From Roseobacter sp. GAI101 (GTDB lineage: Bacteria > Pseudomonadota > Alphaproteobacteria > Rhodobacterales > Rhodobacteraceae), in the NCBI RefSeq assembly GCF_000156335.1, contig NZ_DS999213.1, positions 1,961,817-2,025,816 on the forward strand: DNA of 64,000 nt. The letters are read 5' to 3'. Shown piece after piece: positions 53,324 to 63,108 of this stretch. Each line of letters starts with the position of its first letter. The stretch's first letter is position 1. The translations under genes and the position numbers were made by a program. A model generated the notes under the pieces. That model saw only the letters and a program-made list of their open reading frames with translations, was not told the origin of the DNA and searched no databases.

Positions 53324-53386
53324 ACTCATACCGCCAGAATTGTGGATCGGGGCACGGAAAACGCGCCCCGACACTAGACGTTGTGT

Positions 53387-54283
53387 TTAGTTCGATGCCA
53401 CGGTCAAAGGCTGTGGAATGCCCGCATACTCGGCCTTCGCCCGGCTCAACCACTCGGCATAGATTTCTTCCGAAACCACTTTGACGGTGATCGGCATGTA
53501 CGCATGCGCGTTGCCACACAGCTCGGAACACTGACCAAAGTAGGTGCCTTCCTTCTCTGCCTTGAACCATGTCTCGGCCAGACGACCGGGAACCGCGTCC
53601 TGCTTGACGCCGAATGCAGGCATCGCCCAGGAATGGATCACGTCAGACCCGGTTACCTGCACGACGATCGTCTTGCCCACTGGAATGACAACGGCAGTAT
53701 CGGTCGCGAGCAAGAATTGCTGCTCCGTATAGCCTGCGGCTTCCAACTGGGCGATCACTTCGGGTGTCTTGCGGTTTTCGCCGCCGACCGCAGGTGCGCC
53801 GATCATGTAGCTGTCAAAGCCGAAACCCTCGTCGACATAGTTATAGGACCAGTACCACTGGTTGCCCGTCGCCTTGATCGTCAGATCGGCCTGCGGAATC
53901 TCCTGCTGCCGGAACAGGATCGGCAACGAGTAGGCACCAATCAGGACCAGGATGAGAATCGGCACGATTGTCCATGCGATTTCAACCGGGGTGTGGTGCG
54001 TGAACGACGATGCCGTCGGGTTACGCTTTTTGTTGTAGCGGAAGCCCACCCAGAGAATCAGCGCCGTCACGAACAGGGTGATCAGGGTGATGATGACGAG
54101 GATCAGGTGATCCAGATCGTGGATATCCTGCGCCACGCGTGTCACGGCAGGTTGAAAACCCATTTTTCCGTCAACGGGTTCACCGATGATCTCTAGACCA
54201 TCAATTCGAAGATTTTCCTGTGCCCACACGGGTACTGCGGAAAAAGCGGCCATGAGACCTGAAAGGGATAGAAGATGTTTCAT
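53387..54283 (-). CDS. ctaC: Cytochrome c oxidase subunit II
   Basis: From ATG 54283 the precursor has 298 residues: a signal peptide (KHLLSLSGLMAAFSAVPVWA), two membrane helices (about 60-85 and 105-125), and a periplasmic cupredoxin domain with QWYWSYNY and the CuA motif CSELCGNAHAYMPI. It accepts electrons from cytochrome c. It heads the ctaC-ctaB-small-ctaG-COXIII-SURF1-thrC-M16-GNAT operon and diverges from tldD, sharing a 175-base promoter region. Confidence 0.97.
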   Translation of the reverse strand: MKHLLSLSGLMAAFSAVPVWAQENLRIDGLEIIGEPVDGKMGFQPAVTRVAQDIHDLDHLILVIITLITLFVTALILWVGFRYNKKRNPTASSFTHHTPVEIAWTIVPILILVLIGAYSLPILFRQQEIPQADLTIKATGNQWYWSYNYVDEGFGFDSYMIGAPAVGGENRKTPEVIAQLEAAGYTEQQFLLATDTAVVIPVGKTIVVQVTGSDVIHSWAMPAFGVKQDAVPGRLAETWFKAEKEGTYFGQCSELCGNAHAYMPITVKVVSEEIYAEWLSRAKAEYAGIPQPLTVASN

Positions 54284-54458
54284 ATGTCGTCCTGATCTTG
54301 TGACCATTGATAGCGAATCTGGGCCTGACCCATCTTGGGCAAGGCCGAACCGTTGTAATCTGCAGTCTTACAATCATATTCTAACTTCAAGATAAAGACT
54401 TGTGCTTGCGTCAAACGGACGCGAAGCGATTTTTATGACACGATTGGGGATCATTCGG

Positions 54459-55880
54459 ATGAGCCAGACGCCTTTTAACCCTTTTGGGACAGATCTTGAT
54501 CGCGATGCGGCGCTCAAGGTCCTGCGCGATGCGGTTGCGGGGGCCGATGACGGGGAATTGTTCCTTGAACGGCGTCGGTCCGAGGGGCTGATGTTCGATG
54601 ATGGCCGGCTGAAAACCGCAAGCTATGATGCGTCCGAGGGGTTTGGCCTGCGCGCCGTGCGTGGTGAAGTGGCCGGATACGCCCATTCGTCGGAGATCAG
54701 CGAATCTGCTCTGCGCCGCGCCAGTGAAACGGCACGGTTGGCGGTGGGCGATGGCGGTGGCACCTGGGCGGATGCGCCGATTTCCACAAATCAACGGCTG
54801 TATACGGATGCTGATCCTATCGCAGGGGCCGCTTTTCCTGTAAAAGTCGAAACACTTCGTGAGATCGATGATTTCGCCCGCAGCCTCGATAGCCGGGTCG
54901 TGCAGGTATCCGCATCGATTTCCGCATCGATCCAGGAAATCGAGATTCTGCGGCCCGAAGGTACGTCCGTCCGGGATGTGCGACCGATGACGCGGGTCAA
55001 TGTATCGATCATCGTCGAACAGAACGGGCGGCGCGAAAGCGGCACGGCGGGCGGCGGTGGTCGCGTAGGCCTTGATGGCTTACTTGAGCGTTCTGATTGG
55101 CAGGCCAAAGCCCGCGAGGCCCTGCGCATCGCTTGCGTTAACCTTGATGCCGTCCCCGCCCCCGCCGGCGTGATGGATGTCGTGCTTGGTCCCGGCTGGC
55201 CCGGCATCCTGCTGCACGAAGCGATCGGCCACGGTCTTGAGGGCGATTTCAACCGCAAGGGCTCCAGCGCCTTTTCCGGCCTTATGGGGCAGCAGATCGC
55301 AGCCAAAGGGGTGACTGTGCTGGACGACGGCACGATACCGGACCGGCGCGGGTCGATCAGCGTTGATGACGAAGGCACGCCGTCGGCCAAGAATGTCTTG
55401 ATCGAGGACGGTGTTCTGGTTGGCTATATGCAAGACCGTCAGAACGCGCGGCTGATGGGCGTCCAGTCCACCGGTAACGGGCGGCGCGAGTCCTATGCGC
55501 ATATTCCGATGCCACGGATGACCAATACTTACATGCTTGGCGGGAGTATGACCCCCGGCGACATCGTGGCCGACCTGAAAGATGGCATATATGCCGTGGG
55601 ATTCGGCGGCGGGCAGGTCGATATCACCAATGGCAAGTTCGTGTTTTCCTGTACCGAAGCCTACCGCGTTCAAAACGGCGTGGTCGGCGCGCCGGTAAAG
55701 GGTGCGACGTTGATCGGTGACGGTGCCACTGCTTTGAAGCAGATCCGCGCCATCGGCAACGACCCCACGCTTGATCCCGGCATGGGCAATTGCGGCAAGG
55801 CCGGTCAATGGGTGCCAGTCGGCGTCGGTCAACCGACCCTGATGATCGGCGGGCTGACCGTTGGCGGGGCTGCAGCCTGA
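54459..55880 (+). CDS. tldD: TldD metalloprotease subunit
   Basis: From ATG 54459 (GGGGA eight bases upstream) the protein has 473 residues. The zinc-site motif HExxxH is in LLHEAIGHGLEGDFN, followed by RRGSISVDDEGTPSA and AYRVQNGVVGAPVKGATLIG, all TldD signatures. TldD acts with TldE/PmbA as a protease trimming unfolded peptides, for example microcin precursors and CcdA in E. coli; the partner gene is not in the window. A good hairpin closes the gene. Confidence 0.95.
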   Translation: MSQTPFNPFGTDLDRDAALKVLRDAVAGADDGELFLERRRSEGLMFDDGRLKTASYDASEGFGLRAVRGEVAGYAHSSEISESALRRASETARLAVGDGGGTWADAPISTNQRLYTDADPIAGAAFPVKVETLREIDDFARSLDSRVVQVSASISASIQEIEILRPEGTSVRDVRPMTRVNVSIIVEQNGRRESGTAGGGGRVGLDGLLERSDWQAKAREALRIACVNLDAVPAPAGVMDVVLGPGWPGILLHEAIGHGLEGDFNRKGSSAFSGLMGQQIAAKGVTVLDDGTIPDRRGSISVDDEGTPSAKNVLIEDGVLVGYMQDRQNARLMGVQSTGNGRRESYAHIPMPRMTNTYMLGGSMTPGDIVADLKDGIYAVGFGGGQVDITNGKFVFSCTEAYRVQNGVVGAPVKGATLIGDGATALKQIRAIGNDPTLDPGMGNCGKAGQWVPVGVGQPTLMIGGLTVGGAAA

Positions 55881-55897
55881 CAGCTACTGCTGAACGT

Positions 55898-55930
55898 GTC
55901 CCCGCCCGTTTAACAAGAATGGGCGGGGAC
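55898..55930 (+). terminator. Stem-loop downstream of tldD
   Basis: GTCCCCGCCC pairs perfectly with GGGCGGGGAC over 10 bp with a 13-base loop, 18 bases after the stop. No U-run follows. Confidence 0.6.
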
Positions 55931-55993
55931 CGATTCATGCGTTGTTAACCAGGTCGACCTATACCTGATTCTAGCAACGGACGGAGACGCGGG

Positions 55994-57145
55994 ATGACTG
56001 ACAAGGACTACAATCCTTCTTCCACTCACCCCCCAATCCCACCCACCTCGGAAGATGAAAGCTTCGCGCGCCTTCGTCTGTTGCGCTCGCGCCGGGTCGG
56101 TGTGTCTACGTATAAACGTCTGCTGATCGAACACGGCACTGCGCAGAATGCGCTGGTCGCGCTGCCCGAGGTAGCGCGCGCCGCGGGAGTAACAAACTAT
56201 GAGATCTGCCCCGAAGGGGTAGTCTTTGCAGAGTTGCGCGCCGCCAAAGCTGCTGGCGCGCAACTTATCATGCACGGCACTGATGCTTATCCCGAGACAT
56301 TGTGCGATCTGAACGACGCCCCGCCGTTCCTGTGGGCGATCGGGAACCTGGATCTGTTGCACCGCCCCAAGATTTCTCTGGTCGGGGCGCGCAATGCATC
56401 CTCGTTGGGGACGCGAATGGCAAAAGCGTTGGCCCAAGGGCTTGGAGAGGCGGGATATGTCGTTGTGTCCGGTCTGGCACGCGGCGTTGATGCCGCAGCG
56501 CACCTTGCCGCGCTTGGCACGGGCACGATCGCGGTGCAGGCAGGGGGTGTAGACGTCATGTACCCGGCAGAAAACACGCAGCTTGCGGCCGACATTGCCG
56601 CATCGGGGCTGCGTCTGTCAGAACAGCCGATGGGCCTGCAGCCGATGGCGCGCCACTTCCCCAGCCGTAACCGGATCATCGCCGGATTGAGCCACGCCAC
56701 CATTGTCGTGGAAGCGGCCGCGAAATCTGGCAGCCTGATCACGGCACGTGACGCCCTGGACCAGGGGCGCGAAGTTCTGGCAGTGCCCGGCCACCCCTTT
56801 GATGCGCGCGCGGCCGGATGCAACATGTTGCTGCGCGACGGGGCGACATTGGTGCGCAATGCTGCGGACGTGATCGAATTGTTGGGCCGGGCCGATGCCG
56901 TGCAGCCCCGCCAAGCGGAGTTGGGGCTGCCCGAAAGCGCCCCAGCCCCCACGCGGTCGCTGCGCGAAACGGCGGCTTTACATCTGCAAATCTTGTCACG
57001 CCTTGGCCCAAGCCCGATTGCAGAGGATCAACTGATCCGTGACCTGCAAGCATCTGCGGCCAAAGTGGCCCCGGTCTTGATTGACCTGGAATTGGAAGGC
57101 CAGATATTGCGCCAGCCTGGTGGATTGGTCTCGCGCACGGGATGA
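55994..57145 (+). CDS. dprA: DNA-processing protein DprA
   Basis: The 383-residue protein has an N-terminal helical domain, a Rossmann-like DprA core (SLVGARNASSLGTRMAKAL, VVVSGLARGVDAAAHLAAL, FPSRNRIIAGLSHATIVVEA) and a C-terminal winged-helix (about 315-378). DprA loads RecA on incoming single-stranded DNA during natural transformation. It stands alone between tldD and topA. The neighbouring topA is the usual Rhodobacterales partner. Confidence 0.95.
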   Translation: MTDKDYNPSSTHPPIPPTSEDESFARLRLLRSRRVGVSTYKRLLIEHGTAQNALVALPEVARAAGVTNYEICPEGVVFAELRAAKAAGAQLIMHGTDAYPETLCDLNDAPPFLWAIGNLDLLHRPKISLVGARNASSLGTRMAKALAQGLGEAGYVVVSGLARGVDAAAHLAALGTGTIAVQAGGVDVMYPAENTQLAADIAASGLRLSEQPMGLQPMARHFPSRNRIIAGLSHATIVVEAAAKSGSLITARDALDQGREVLAVPGHPFDARAAGCNMLLRDGATLVRNAADVIELLGRADAVQPRQAELGLPESAPAPTRSLRETAALHLQILSRLGPSPIAEDQLIRDLQASAAKVAPVLIDLELEGQILRQPGGLVSRTG

Positions 57146-57172
57146 TCTTTCCCGGAATGCGCTGAAATCGAC

Positions 57173-57236
57173 GAATGGGGGCCAGCCCCCGCCCCGGATT
57201 TCATCCGGACCTCCCCCGGGATTTTTTACCATCTGG
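57173..57236 (-). repeat. Extragenic palindromic repeat, copy C
   Basis: On the minus strand: TAAAAAATCCCGGGGG, a GGTCCGGATGAAATCCGG hairpin, then GGGGGCTGGCCCCC. It is the longest of three related elements and lies between dprA and topA, where it may terminate dprA transcription. Confidence 0.6.
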
Positions 57237-57415
57237 AAAAAGGAAAGCACCGATTTACGAGGCTTATGCAGTGAGGTTCCCAAATCGGCGTCCGAGCATA
57301 ATTTCCACTTGGCATAGATCAGATCAGTCAGATCAGCGCATTGACAAAACACCCCCCACGCCACATGTGAAAGCACACGCTGAGCCAATTCATCTGATCC
57401 AAGGTACTTAATTTT

Positions 57416-60061
57416 ATGCCCGTTGTTGTCGTCGAATCACCTGCCAAGGCCAAAACGATCAACTCTTATCTGGGCAGTAACTACACTGTTCTGGCGTCTT
57501 ACGGTCATGTCCGTGACTTGCCGCCGAAGGACGGGTCGGTCGATACAGATAATGATTTCGACATGAAGTGGGAGATCGCTGCGGCCAGCAAGAAACACGT
57601 CAAGGCAATCGCCGACGCCTTGAAGGATGACAACGAACTGATTCTCGCGACTGACCCCGACCGCGAAGGCGAGGCGATCAGTTGGCACCTGCAAGAGGCG
57701 CTGACCCAACGCAAATCCATCAAGAAGGATACGCCGGTCAGCCGCGTCGTTTTTAACGCGATCACCAAGGCCGCCGTTACCGAGGCGATGAAAAATCCAC
57801 GTCAGGTGGATATGCCGCTGGTCGAGGCCTATCTGGCGCGCCGCGCTTTGGATTATCTGGTCGGCTTCAATCTGTCGCCGGTTCTGTGGCGCAAGCTGCC
57901 GGGCGCGAAATCGGCGGGCCGTGTGCAATCGGTGACCTTGCGTCTGATCGTCGAGCGCGAGATGGAGATCGAGGCGTTCCGCAATCGCGAATACTGGACC
58001 GTCAAGGCATTGGTTGCGACCCCGCGCGGGCAGGAGTTCGAAGCGCGGCTTGTCACCCTTGCGGGCAAGAAGCTTGATCGGTTCGATCTGGCCAACGATA
58101 CGCAGTCCGAGATGGCCGTGCAGGCGATCAACAGCCGCGACCTGACAGTCACAAGTGTTGAGGCAAAACCGGCCAGCCGCAACCCGTCAGCCCCGTTCAT
58201 GACATCGACCTTGCAGCAAGAAGCCAGCCGCAAGTTCGGCATGGGTGCGCGCCAGACGATGAGCACGGCACAGCGGCTATATGAGGCCGGGCACATTACC
58301 TATATGCGGACCGACGGCATCGACATGGCCCCCGAAGCGATGAACATGGCCCGCGATGCGATCAAGGACCGGTTTGGAGCGGAGTACGTCCCCTCTTCCC
58401 CGCGTATCTATAAGAACAAGGCCAAGAATGCCCAAGAGGCGCATGAATGTATCCGGCCCACGGACATGTCCAAGGATGCCGCCGCGCTGAAACTGACCGA
58501 ACCGGACCAGCGCAAGCTGTATGATCTGATCTGGAAGCGCACGCTGGCCTGCCAGATGGAGAGCGCGCGGCTGGAGCGCACCACGGTCGAGATCGGCAGC
58601 AAGGATGAGCAGGTCGGCCTGCGTGCCACAGGTCAGGTCGTGCAGTTTGACGGTTTCCTGCGCGTCTACGAAGAAGGCCGCGACGATGTGGTCGACGAGG
58701 ATGACAAGCGCCTGCCGCAAATCAGCCAGGGCGACAAGATGGACAAGCGTGCCATTACACCCGAGCAGCATTTTACCCAGCCGCCGCCACGCTATACCGA
58801 AGCGACATTGGTCAAGCGAATGGAAGAGCTTGGCATCGGACGTCCGTCGACCTATGCGAGCGTCGTCACCACGATTCAGGACCGTGAATATGTGCGCAAG
58901 GAAGGCAACCGGCTGTTCCCAGAGGATAAAGGCCGGCTTGTTACCGCATTTCTCGAAAATTACTTCCGCAAATATGTAGGCTACGATTTCACCGCCGATC
59001 TGGAAGACCAGCTGGACAAAGTGAGTGCTGCCGATGCGGATTACAAAGACGTTCTGACCCGTTTTTGGAAAGATTTCTCGGCTGCGATCGCGGAAACCGC
59101 CGATCTGCGCATTACTGAAGTGCTCGAAAAAATCAACGAGGTGCTTGAGCCGCATCTTTTCCCCCCGACCGAAGACGGCAAGGACCCGCGTCTGTGCCCG
59201 AATTGCGAGATCGGACGCCTGTCGATGCGCACCGCGCGGTCCGGCGGGGCGTTCATCGGCTGTTCGAACTATCCCGAATGCCGTTATACGCGCCCGTTCG
59301 GCCCCCCCGACCCAGAGGCCGAAGCATCGGCCATCCCACCCGACGGCAAGCTGCTGGGGGAAGATCAGGGCGATGAAATCCGCGTTTTCAAAGGGCGGTT
59401 TGGCCCCTATGTGCAGCGCGGCCCGGTGACCGAAGAAAACAAGAAACCGCCGCGCCAGTCGGTCCCCAAGGACTGGCCCGCAGAAGAGCTTGATCTTGAA
59501 CGTGCCCTGATGCTGCTGTCCCTGCCCCGCGAAATCGGGCCGCATCCAGAAGACGGCATCATGGTCTGGGCCAATATCGGGCGCTACGGGCCTTACATCA
59601 AACACGCCCCCAGCACGTCGGATCGTGGCGGAACCAATGCCAATCTCGAGGGGCTGGACGAGGTGTTTACCGTCGGCATGAACCGCGCTGTCCAACTGCT
59701 GGCCGAAAAGGTCGCCAGCCGTGGCGGTCGTGGCAAGGCAGCCAAACCGATCCGCGAGATGGGCGAACATCCAGATCTGGGCGGTGACGTGCACATTATG
59801 GAAGGCAAATACGGCCCCTACGTGAAGTGGGAAAAGGTCAATGCGACAATCCCCAAGGAGATCGAGCCTGCCGATCTGACGATGGAGCGCGCCGTTGAGC
59901 TGATCGAAGAGAAGCTGGCCAAGTCCCCGGCAAAACGCAAGGCTGCGACCAAGAAAGCGCCAGCAAAGAAGGCACCAGCCAAGAAAGCAGCGGCAAAGAA
60001 GCCTGCGGTCAAAAAGAAAGCGCCCGCCAAGAAAAAGGCCCCTGCAAAGAAAGCCGAGTGA
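57416..60061 (+). CDS. topA: DNA topoisomerase I
   Basis: The 881-residue type IA topoisomerase starts PVVVVESPAKAKTINSYLG (Toprim), has DPDREGEAISWHLQ (metal-binding DxD-like), and the nucleophile Y296 in GHITYMRTDGIDM. A cysteine zinc finger (CPNCEIGRLSMRTARSG then GCSNYPEC) and further C-terminal repeats follow. The tail is a Lys/Ala/Pro-rich run (KKAPAKKAPAKKAAAKKPA) that probably binds DNA. It relaxes negative supercoils. Length and motifs are complete. Confidence 0.97.
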   Translation: MPVVVVESPAKAKTINSYLGSNYTVLASYGHVRDLPPKDGSVDTDNDFDMKWEIAAASKKHVKAIADALKDDNELILATDPDREGEAISWHLQEALTQRKSIKKDTPVSRVVFNAITKAAVTEAMKNPRQVDMPLVEAYLARRALDYLVGFNLSPVLWRKLPGAKSAGRVQSVTLRLIVEREMEIEAFRNREYWTVKALVATPRGQEFEARLVTLAGKKLDRFDLANDTQSEMAVQAINSRDLTVTSVEAKPASRNPSAPFMTSTLQQEASRKFGMGARQTMSTAQRLYEAGHITYMRTDGIDMAPEAMNMARDAIKDRFGAEYVPSSPRIYKNKAKNAQEAHECIRPTDMSKDAAALKLTEPDQRKLYDLIWKRTLACQMESARLERTTVEIGSKDEQVGLRATGQVVQFDGFLRVYEEGRDDVVDEDDKRLPQISQGDKMDKRAITPEQHFTQPPPRYTEATLVKRMEELGIGRPSTYASVVTTIQDREYVRKEGNRLFPEDKGRLVTAFLENYFRKYVGYDFTADLEDQLDKVSAADADYKDVLTRFWKDFSAAIAETADLRITEVLEKINEVLEPHLFPPTEDGKDPRLCPNCEIGRLSMRTARSGGAFIGCSNYPECRYTRPFGPPDPEAEASAIPPDGKLLGEDQGDEIRVFKGRFGPYVQRGPVTEENKKPPRQSVPKDWPAEELDLERALMLLSLPREIGPHPEDGIMVWANIGRYGPYIKHAPSTSDRGGTNANLEGLDEVFTVGMNRAVQLLAEKVASRGGRGKAAKPIREMGEHPDLGGDVHIMEGKYGPYVKWEKVNATIPKEIEPADLTMERAVELIEEKLAKSPAKRKAATKKAPAKKAPAKKAAAKKPAVKKKAPAKKKAPAKKAE

Positions 60062-60175
60062 CGTTATCCGACTGACGAAATCGTGAACATATTGAAATTC
60101 ATGAATATGTGAATTGCCGACCTGCCCTCTTTCTGCGACCCATGTGCGAAATGCCGCAGAAGAAGGAGCAGTTAG

Positions 60176-60739
60176 ATGGCAGAGCAGAAGATTTCACGGC
60201 GCGGATTGATTGGGGCAGCAGGGGCTGCGGCGTTCATGCCGGCAATTCTACGGGCTGAAACGACAGATGTCGCAGCGGTGCGGCACAACACATCAAGCTT
60301 TACGCAGCAGCGGTGGGAAGACCACTTTGACACGCTTGGCAAGGCGGCGATCGTTGCAGACACAACATCGCGCGCGCTCCATTTCTGGAGCGGCGATGGC
60401 GAGACCTACAACATCTACCCGACGTCTGTTCCGCGCAGCGACGAACTGACCAAGCGCGGATATACGCGGATCGTGCGCAAGCGCGTCGGGCCGGACTGGA
60501 CACCGACACCCAGCATGATCGAACGCAATCCTGATCTGAAGTACATGCCCCCCGGTCCGGACAACCCCCTGGGCACGCATGCCATGTATCTCGATTGGCC
60601 CGCCTATCTGATCCACGGCACCCATGACACGCGCAAGATCGGGCGGCAAAGTTCGGACGGGTGTATCGGACTTTACAACCACATGATCGAGGCGCTTTTC
60701 CAGATCGCCCCCGTCGGGACGCAGGTCCGGATCATCTAG
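60176..60739 (+). CDS. L,D-transpeptidase (YkuD domain), secreted
   Basis: The 187-residue precursor has a twin-arginine-like signal (KISRRGLIGAAGAAAFMPA), so it is exported to the periplasm. The YkuD catalytic site is seen as IHGTHDTRKIG and SSDGCIGLYN with C163 the nucleophile. Such enzymes form 3-3 crosslinks in peptidoglycan or attach lipoprotein. SDGCIG instead of SxGCIR is common in this branch. A hairpin follows at 60804. Confidence 0.88.
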   Translation: MAEQKISRRGLIGAAGAAAFMPAILRAETTDVAAVRHNTSSFTQQRWEDHFDTLGKAAIVADTTSRALHFWSGDGETYNIYPTSVPRSDELTKRGYTRIVRKRVGPDWTPTPSMIERNPDLKYMPPGPDNPLGTHAMYLDWPAYLIHGTHDTRKIGRQSSDGCIGLYNHMIEALFQIAPVGTQVRII

Positions 60740-60803
60740 CGCAGCCAGCCAAAGGCGCAGGATTGGGCATCCGGACTGTGGCCTTTCGGTTTTGACTGCA
60801 TTT

Positions 60804-60831
60804 TCAGGCGCATCCCGACGGGTGCGCCTGA
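60804..60831 (+). terminator. Stem-loop after the L,D-transpeptidase gene
   Basis: TCAGGCGCA pairs with TGCGCCTGA and an inner CCC/GGG extends the stem past one bulged T. No U-run follows, so termination strength is uncertain. Confidence 0.5.
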
Positions 60832-60920
60832 GCCACGTTTGACACATCCCTAACGTCGCGTCATAGAAGCATATGCATGTGAAGTAGCGGGGTCTAAACC
60901 CCCTATCGAAAGGAGCCCGA

Positions 60921-61616
60921 ATGAAGAAAGTTTATGGAAGTGCCGCCGAGGCGCTGGAAGGCGTGCTGCACGACGGTATGTTGATCGCTGCGGGCGGGTT
61001 TGGCCTGTGTGGCATCCCCGAACTGCTGCTGAATGCCATTCGCGACGCGGGCACCAAGGATCTGACCTTTGCCTCGAACAACGCAGGCGTCGATGATTTC
61101 GGCATCGGGATCTTGTTGCAGACCAAGCAGGTCAAAAAAATGATCAGCTCTTATGTTGGCGAGAACAAGGAATTCATGCGCCAGTACCTGGGCGGCGAGC
61201 TCGAGCTTGAATTCAACCCGCAAGGCACTTTGGCCGAACGCATGCGCGCCGGCGGCGCGGGCATCCCCGGCTTCTATACCAAGACCGGCGTCGGTACCGT
61301 GATCGCCGAGGGCAAGGAGCACAAGGATTTCGACGGCGAGACCTATATTCTGGAACGCGGGATCGTCGCGGATCTGGCGATCGTAAAGGCATGGAAGGCC
61401 GACGACACCGGTAACCTTGTGTTCCGCAAGACGGCGCGCAACTTCAACCCACCTGCTGCGATGTGTGGCAAGATCTGCATCGCCGAGGTCGAAGAGATCG
61501 TCCCGCGCGGCAGCCTTGGCGGCGACGCCATCCACCTGCCGGGCATCTATGTGCACCGCATAATCCAGGGTGATCACGAAAAACGCATCGAACAGCGCAC
61601 AGTGAGGACTGCATAA
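60921..61616 (+). CDS. scoA: 3-oxoacid CoA-transferase subunit A
   Basis: The 231-residue subunit begins KKVYGSAAEALEGVLHDGML, has LIAAGGFGLCGIPELLLNAI and GAGIPGFYTKTGVGTVIAEG, the CoA-transferase family I subunit A sequence. With subunit B it transfers CoA from succinyl-CoA to acetoacetate, linking ketone bodies or PHB breakdown to acetyl-CoA. A strong AAAGGAG precedes the start, and its stop overlaps the next start (TAATG). Confidence 0.95.
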   Translation: MKKVYGSAAEALEGVLHDGMLIAAGGFGLCGIPELLLNAIRDAGTKDLTFASNNAGVDDFGIGILLQTKQVKKMISSYVGENKEFMRQYLGGELELEFNPQGTLAERMRAGGAGIPGFYTKTGVGTVIAEGKEHKDFDGETYILERGIVADLAIVKAWKADDTGNLVFRKTARNFNPPAAMCGKICIAEVEEIVPRGSLGGDAIHLPGIYVHRIIQGDHEKRIEQRTVRTA

Positions 61617-62242
61617 TGGCTTGGGATCGCAATCAAATGGCGGCACGCGCCGCACTGGAACTGCAAGACGGCTGGTATGTGAACCTGGGCATCGGGATTC
61701 CGACGCTGGTGTCGAACTATATCCCCGAAGGCATGGATGTGACGCTGCAATCGGAAAACGGCATGCTGGGCATGGGCGCGTTCCCGATCGAAGGTGAAGA
61801 AGACGCTGACCTGATCAATGCGGGCAAGCAGACCATCACGGAACTGGATCGCACGTCCTATTTCGACAGCTCGACATCATTCGGCATGATCCGCGGTGGC
61901 AAAATCGCCATGGCGATCCTTGGCGCGATGGAGGTTGCCGAAAACGGTGACCTTGCCAACTGGATGATCCCCGGCAAGCTGGTCAAAGGTATGGGCGGCG
62001 CGATGGATCTGGTTGCGGGCGTCGGCCGCGTGGTGGTCGTGATGGATCACGCCAGCAAGCACGGCGACAGCAAAGTGCTGAAGGAATGCACATTGCCCCT
62101 GACCGGCAAAGCCGTGGTTGACCGTATCATCACCAACCTTGGTGTGCTGGATGTTGTCGAAGGAGGGCTGAAAATTGTGGAATGCGCCGAAGGCGTGACC
62201 GAAGAAGAGCTGCGCGCAGCGACCCTCGCCACCATCGTCTGA
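61616..62242 (+). CDS. scoB: 3-oxoacid CoA-transferase subunit B
   Basis: The 208-residue subunit has GWYVNLGIGIPTLVSNYIP and the catalytic glutamate E47 in LQSENGMLGMG, which forms the glutamyl-CoA intermediate, followed by TELDRTSYFDSSTSFGMIRG. It pairs with the overlapping subunit A gene to make the active heteromer. A hairpin at 62264 separates it from the convergent transglycosylase gene. Confidence 0.95.
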   Translation: MAWDRNQMAARAALELQDGWYVNLGIGIPTLVSNYIPEGMDVTLQSENGMLGMGAFPIEGEEDADLINAGKQTITELDRTSYFDSSTSFGMIRGGKIAMAILGAMEVAENGDLANWMIPGKLVKGMGGAMDLVAGVGRVVVVMDHASKHGDSKVLKECTLPLTGKAVVDRIITNLGVLDVVEGGLKIVECAEGVTEEELRAATLATIV

Positions 62243-62263
62243 TCTTTTCACGAAACGAAACTG

Positions 62264-62295
62264 AAAGGGCACCGCCGTTAGGGTTGGTGCCCTTT
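62264..62295. terminator. Bidirectional terminator-like hairpin between scoB and the transglycosylase gene
   Basis: AAAGGGCACC pairs perfectly with GGTGCCCTTT (10 bp, 12-base loop). The A-rich left flank and T-rich right arm let it serve both converging genes. Confidence 0.65.
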
Positions 62296-62304
62296 GTCGT
62301 ACCG

Positions 62305-63108
62305 TTATTTCATCGCAGCAAAGACACAGCCATCCGTGATCAGCTCTGGCGGAGTCTGGCACAGGCCCTTGGCGACCTGAAACGCGGCAAGCACCTTGGG
62401 CACGTAATCGCGTGTCTCGGCAAAGGGTGGCACGCCTTCATGTTTGCGCACCGATCCTTCGCCAGCGTTGTATCCCGCTAAAACCAGAATGGGGTCGCGG
62501 TCGAATTCGCCCATCAGCCAATCAAGATATTTGACACCGCCCAGGATATTTTCAGTCGGCTTCATGCTGTCAGTCACACCGAACCGCGCCGCCGTGTCCG
62601 GCATCAACTGCATCAACCCTTCAGCCCCTGCCCCGCTTACCGCATCTGCCCGCCCTGCCGATTCCACCGTGATCACGGCCAGCACAAGCGCAGGAGAGAC
62701 CGACGTGCCGATGGTCGATCGCAGGATGTCGATCCCATTGGTCTTTGCGATCTCTTGCATCTGCTGCATGCGGGGTGCCGGGACTTTGGTGCTCGCGGTG
62801 GCAAGCGTGATCATCGCATCCTCAAGCCGGCCAGGGCCCGAGGATGCCGCATCTGGCGATATCCGGGCCCAGAACCAGTCAAACTGCCCTGGTGCTGCGG
62901 GTGCAATCGCCCCCGACGGGGTCGCGACCGCCTCCGGCACGGCATCGACCTTTGGTTCGATAAAGACATTGATTCTGTTGGTACTGCCGGCTTTCGGCGG
63001 CTTCACCCGCTTGGCTTCGAAATTCGGGAAAGGTTTTGGCGAATCTGCCCATAGCGCCGGCGCAGCCAAGGCCCCCACAATGAGCGAGACGTTAATTAAT
63101 CGAAACAT
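62305..63108 (-). CDS. Soluble/periplasmic lytic transglycosylase (SLT domain)
   Basis: The 267-residue precursor has a signal peptide (FRLINVSLIVGALAAPALWA). The C-terminal half is an SLT domain: catalytic E149 in VITVESAGRADAVSG, then GAEGLMQLMPDTAARFGV, and GYNAGEGSVRKHEGVPPF with the conserved tyrosine and YVPKVLAAF. It cleaves the MurNAc-GlcNAc bond of peptidoglycan. The N-terminal region is low complexity. It is convergent with scoB. Confidence 0.92.
   Translation of the reverse strand: MFRLINVSLIVGALAAPALWADSPKPFPNFEAKRVKPPKAGSTNRINVFIEPKVDAVPEAVATPSGAIAPAAPGQFDWFWARISPDAASSGPGRLEDAMITLATASTKVPAPRMQQMQEIAKTNGIDILRSTIGTSVSPALVLAVITVESAGRADAVSGAGAEGLMQLMPDTAARFGVTDSMKPTENILGGVKYLDWLMGEFDRDPILVLAGYNAGEGSVRKHEGVPPFAETRDYVPKVLAAFQVAKGLCQTPPELITDGCVFAAMK

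Noticed and set aside
58277..59794. Long minus-strand frame (505 codons) opposite topA
   Set aside because: topA motifs and length are complete on the plus strand; the antisense frame matches nothing and reflects codon bias.
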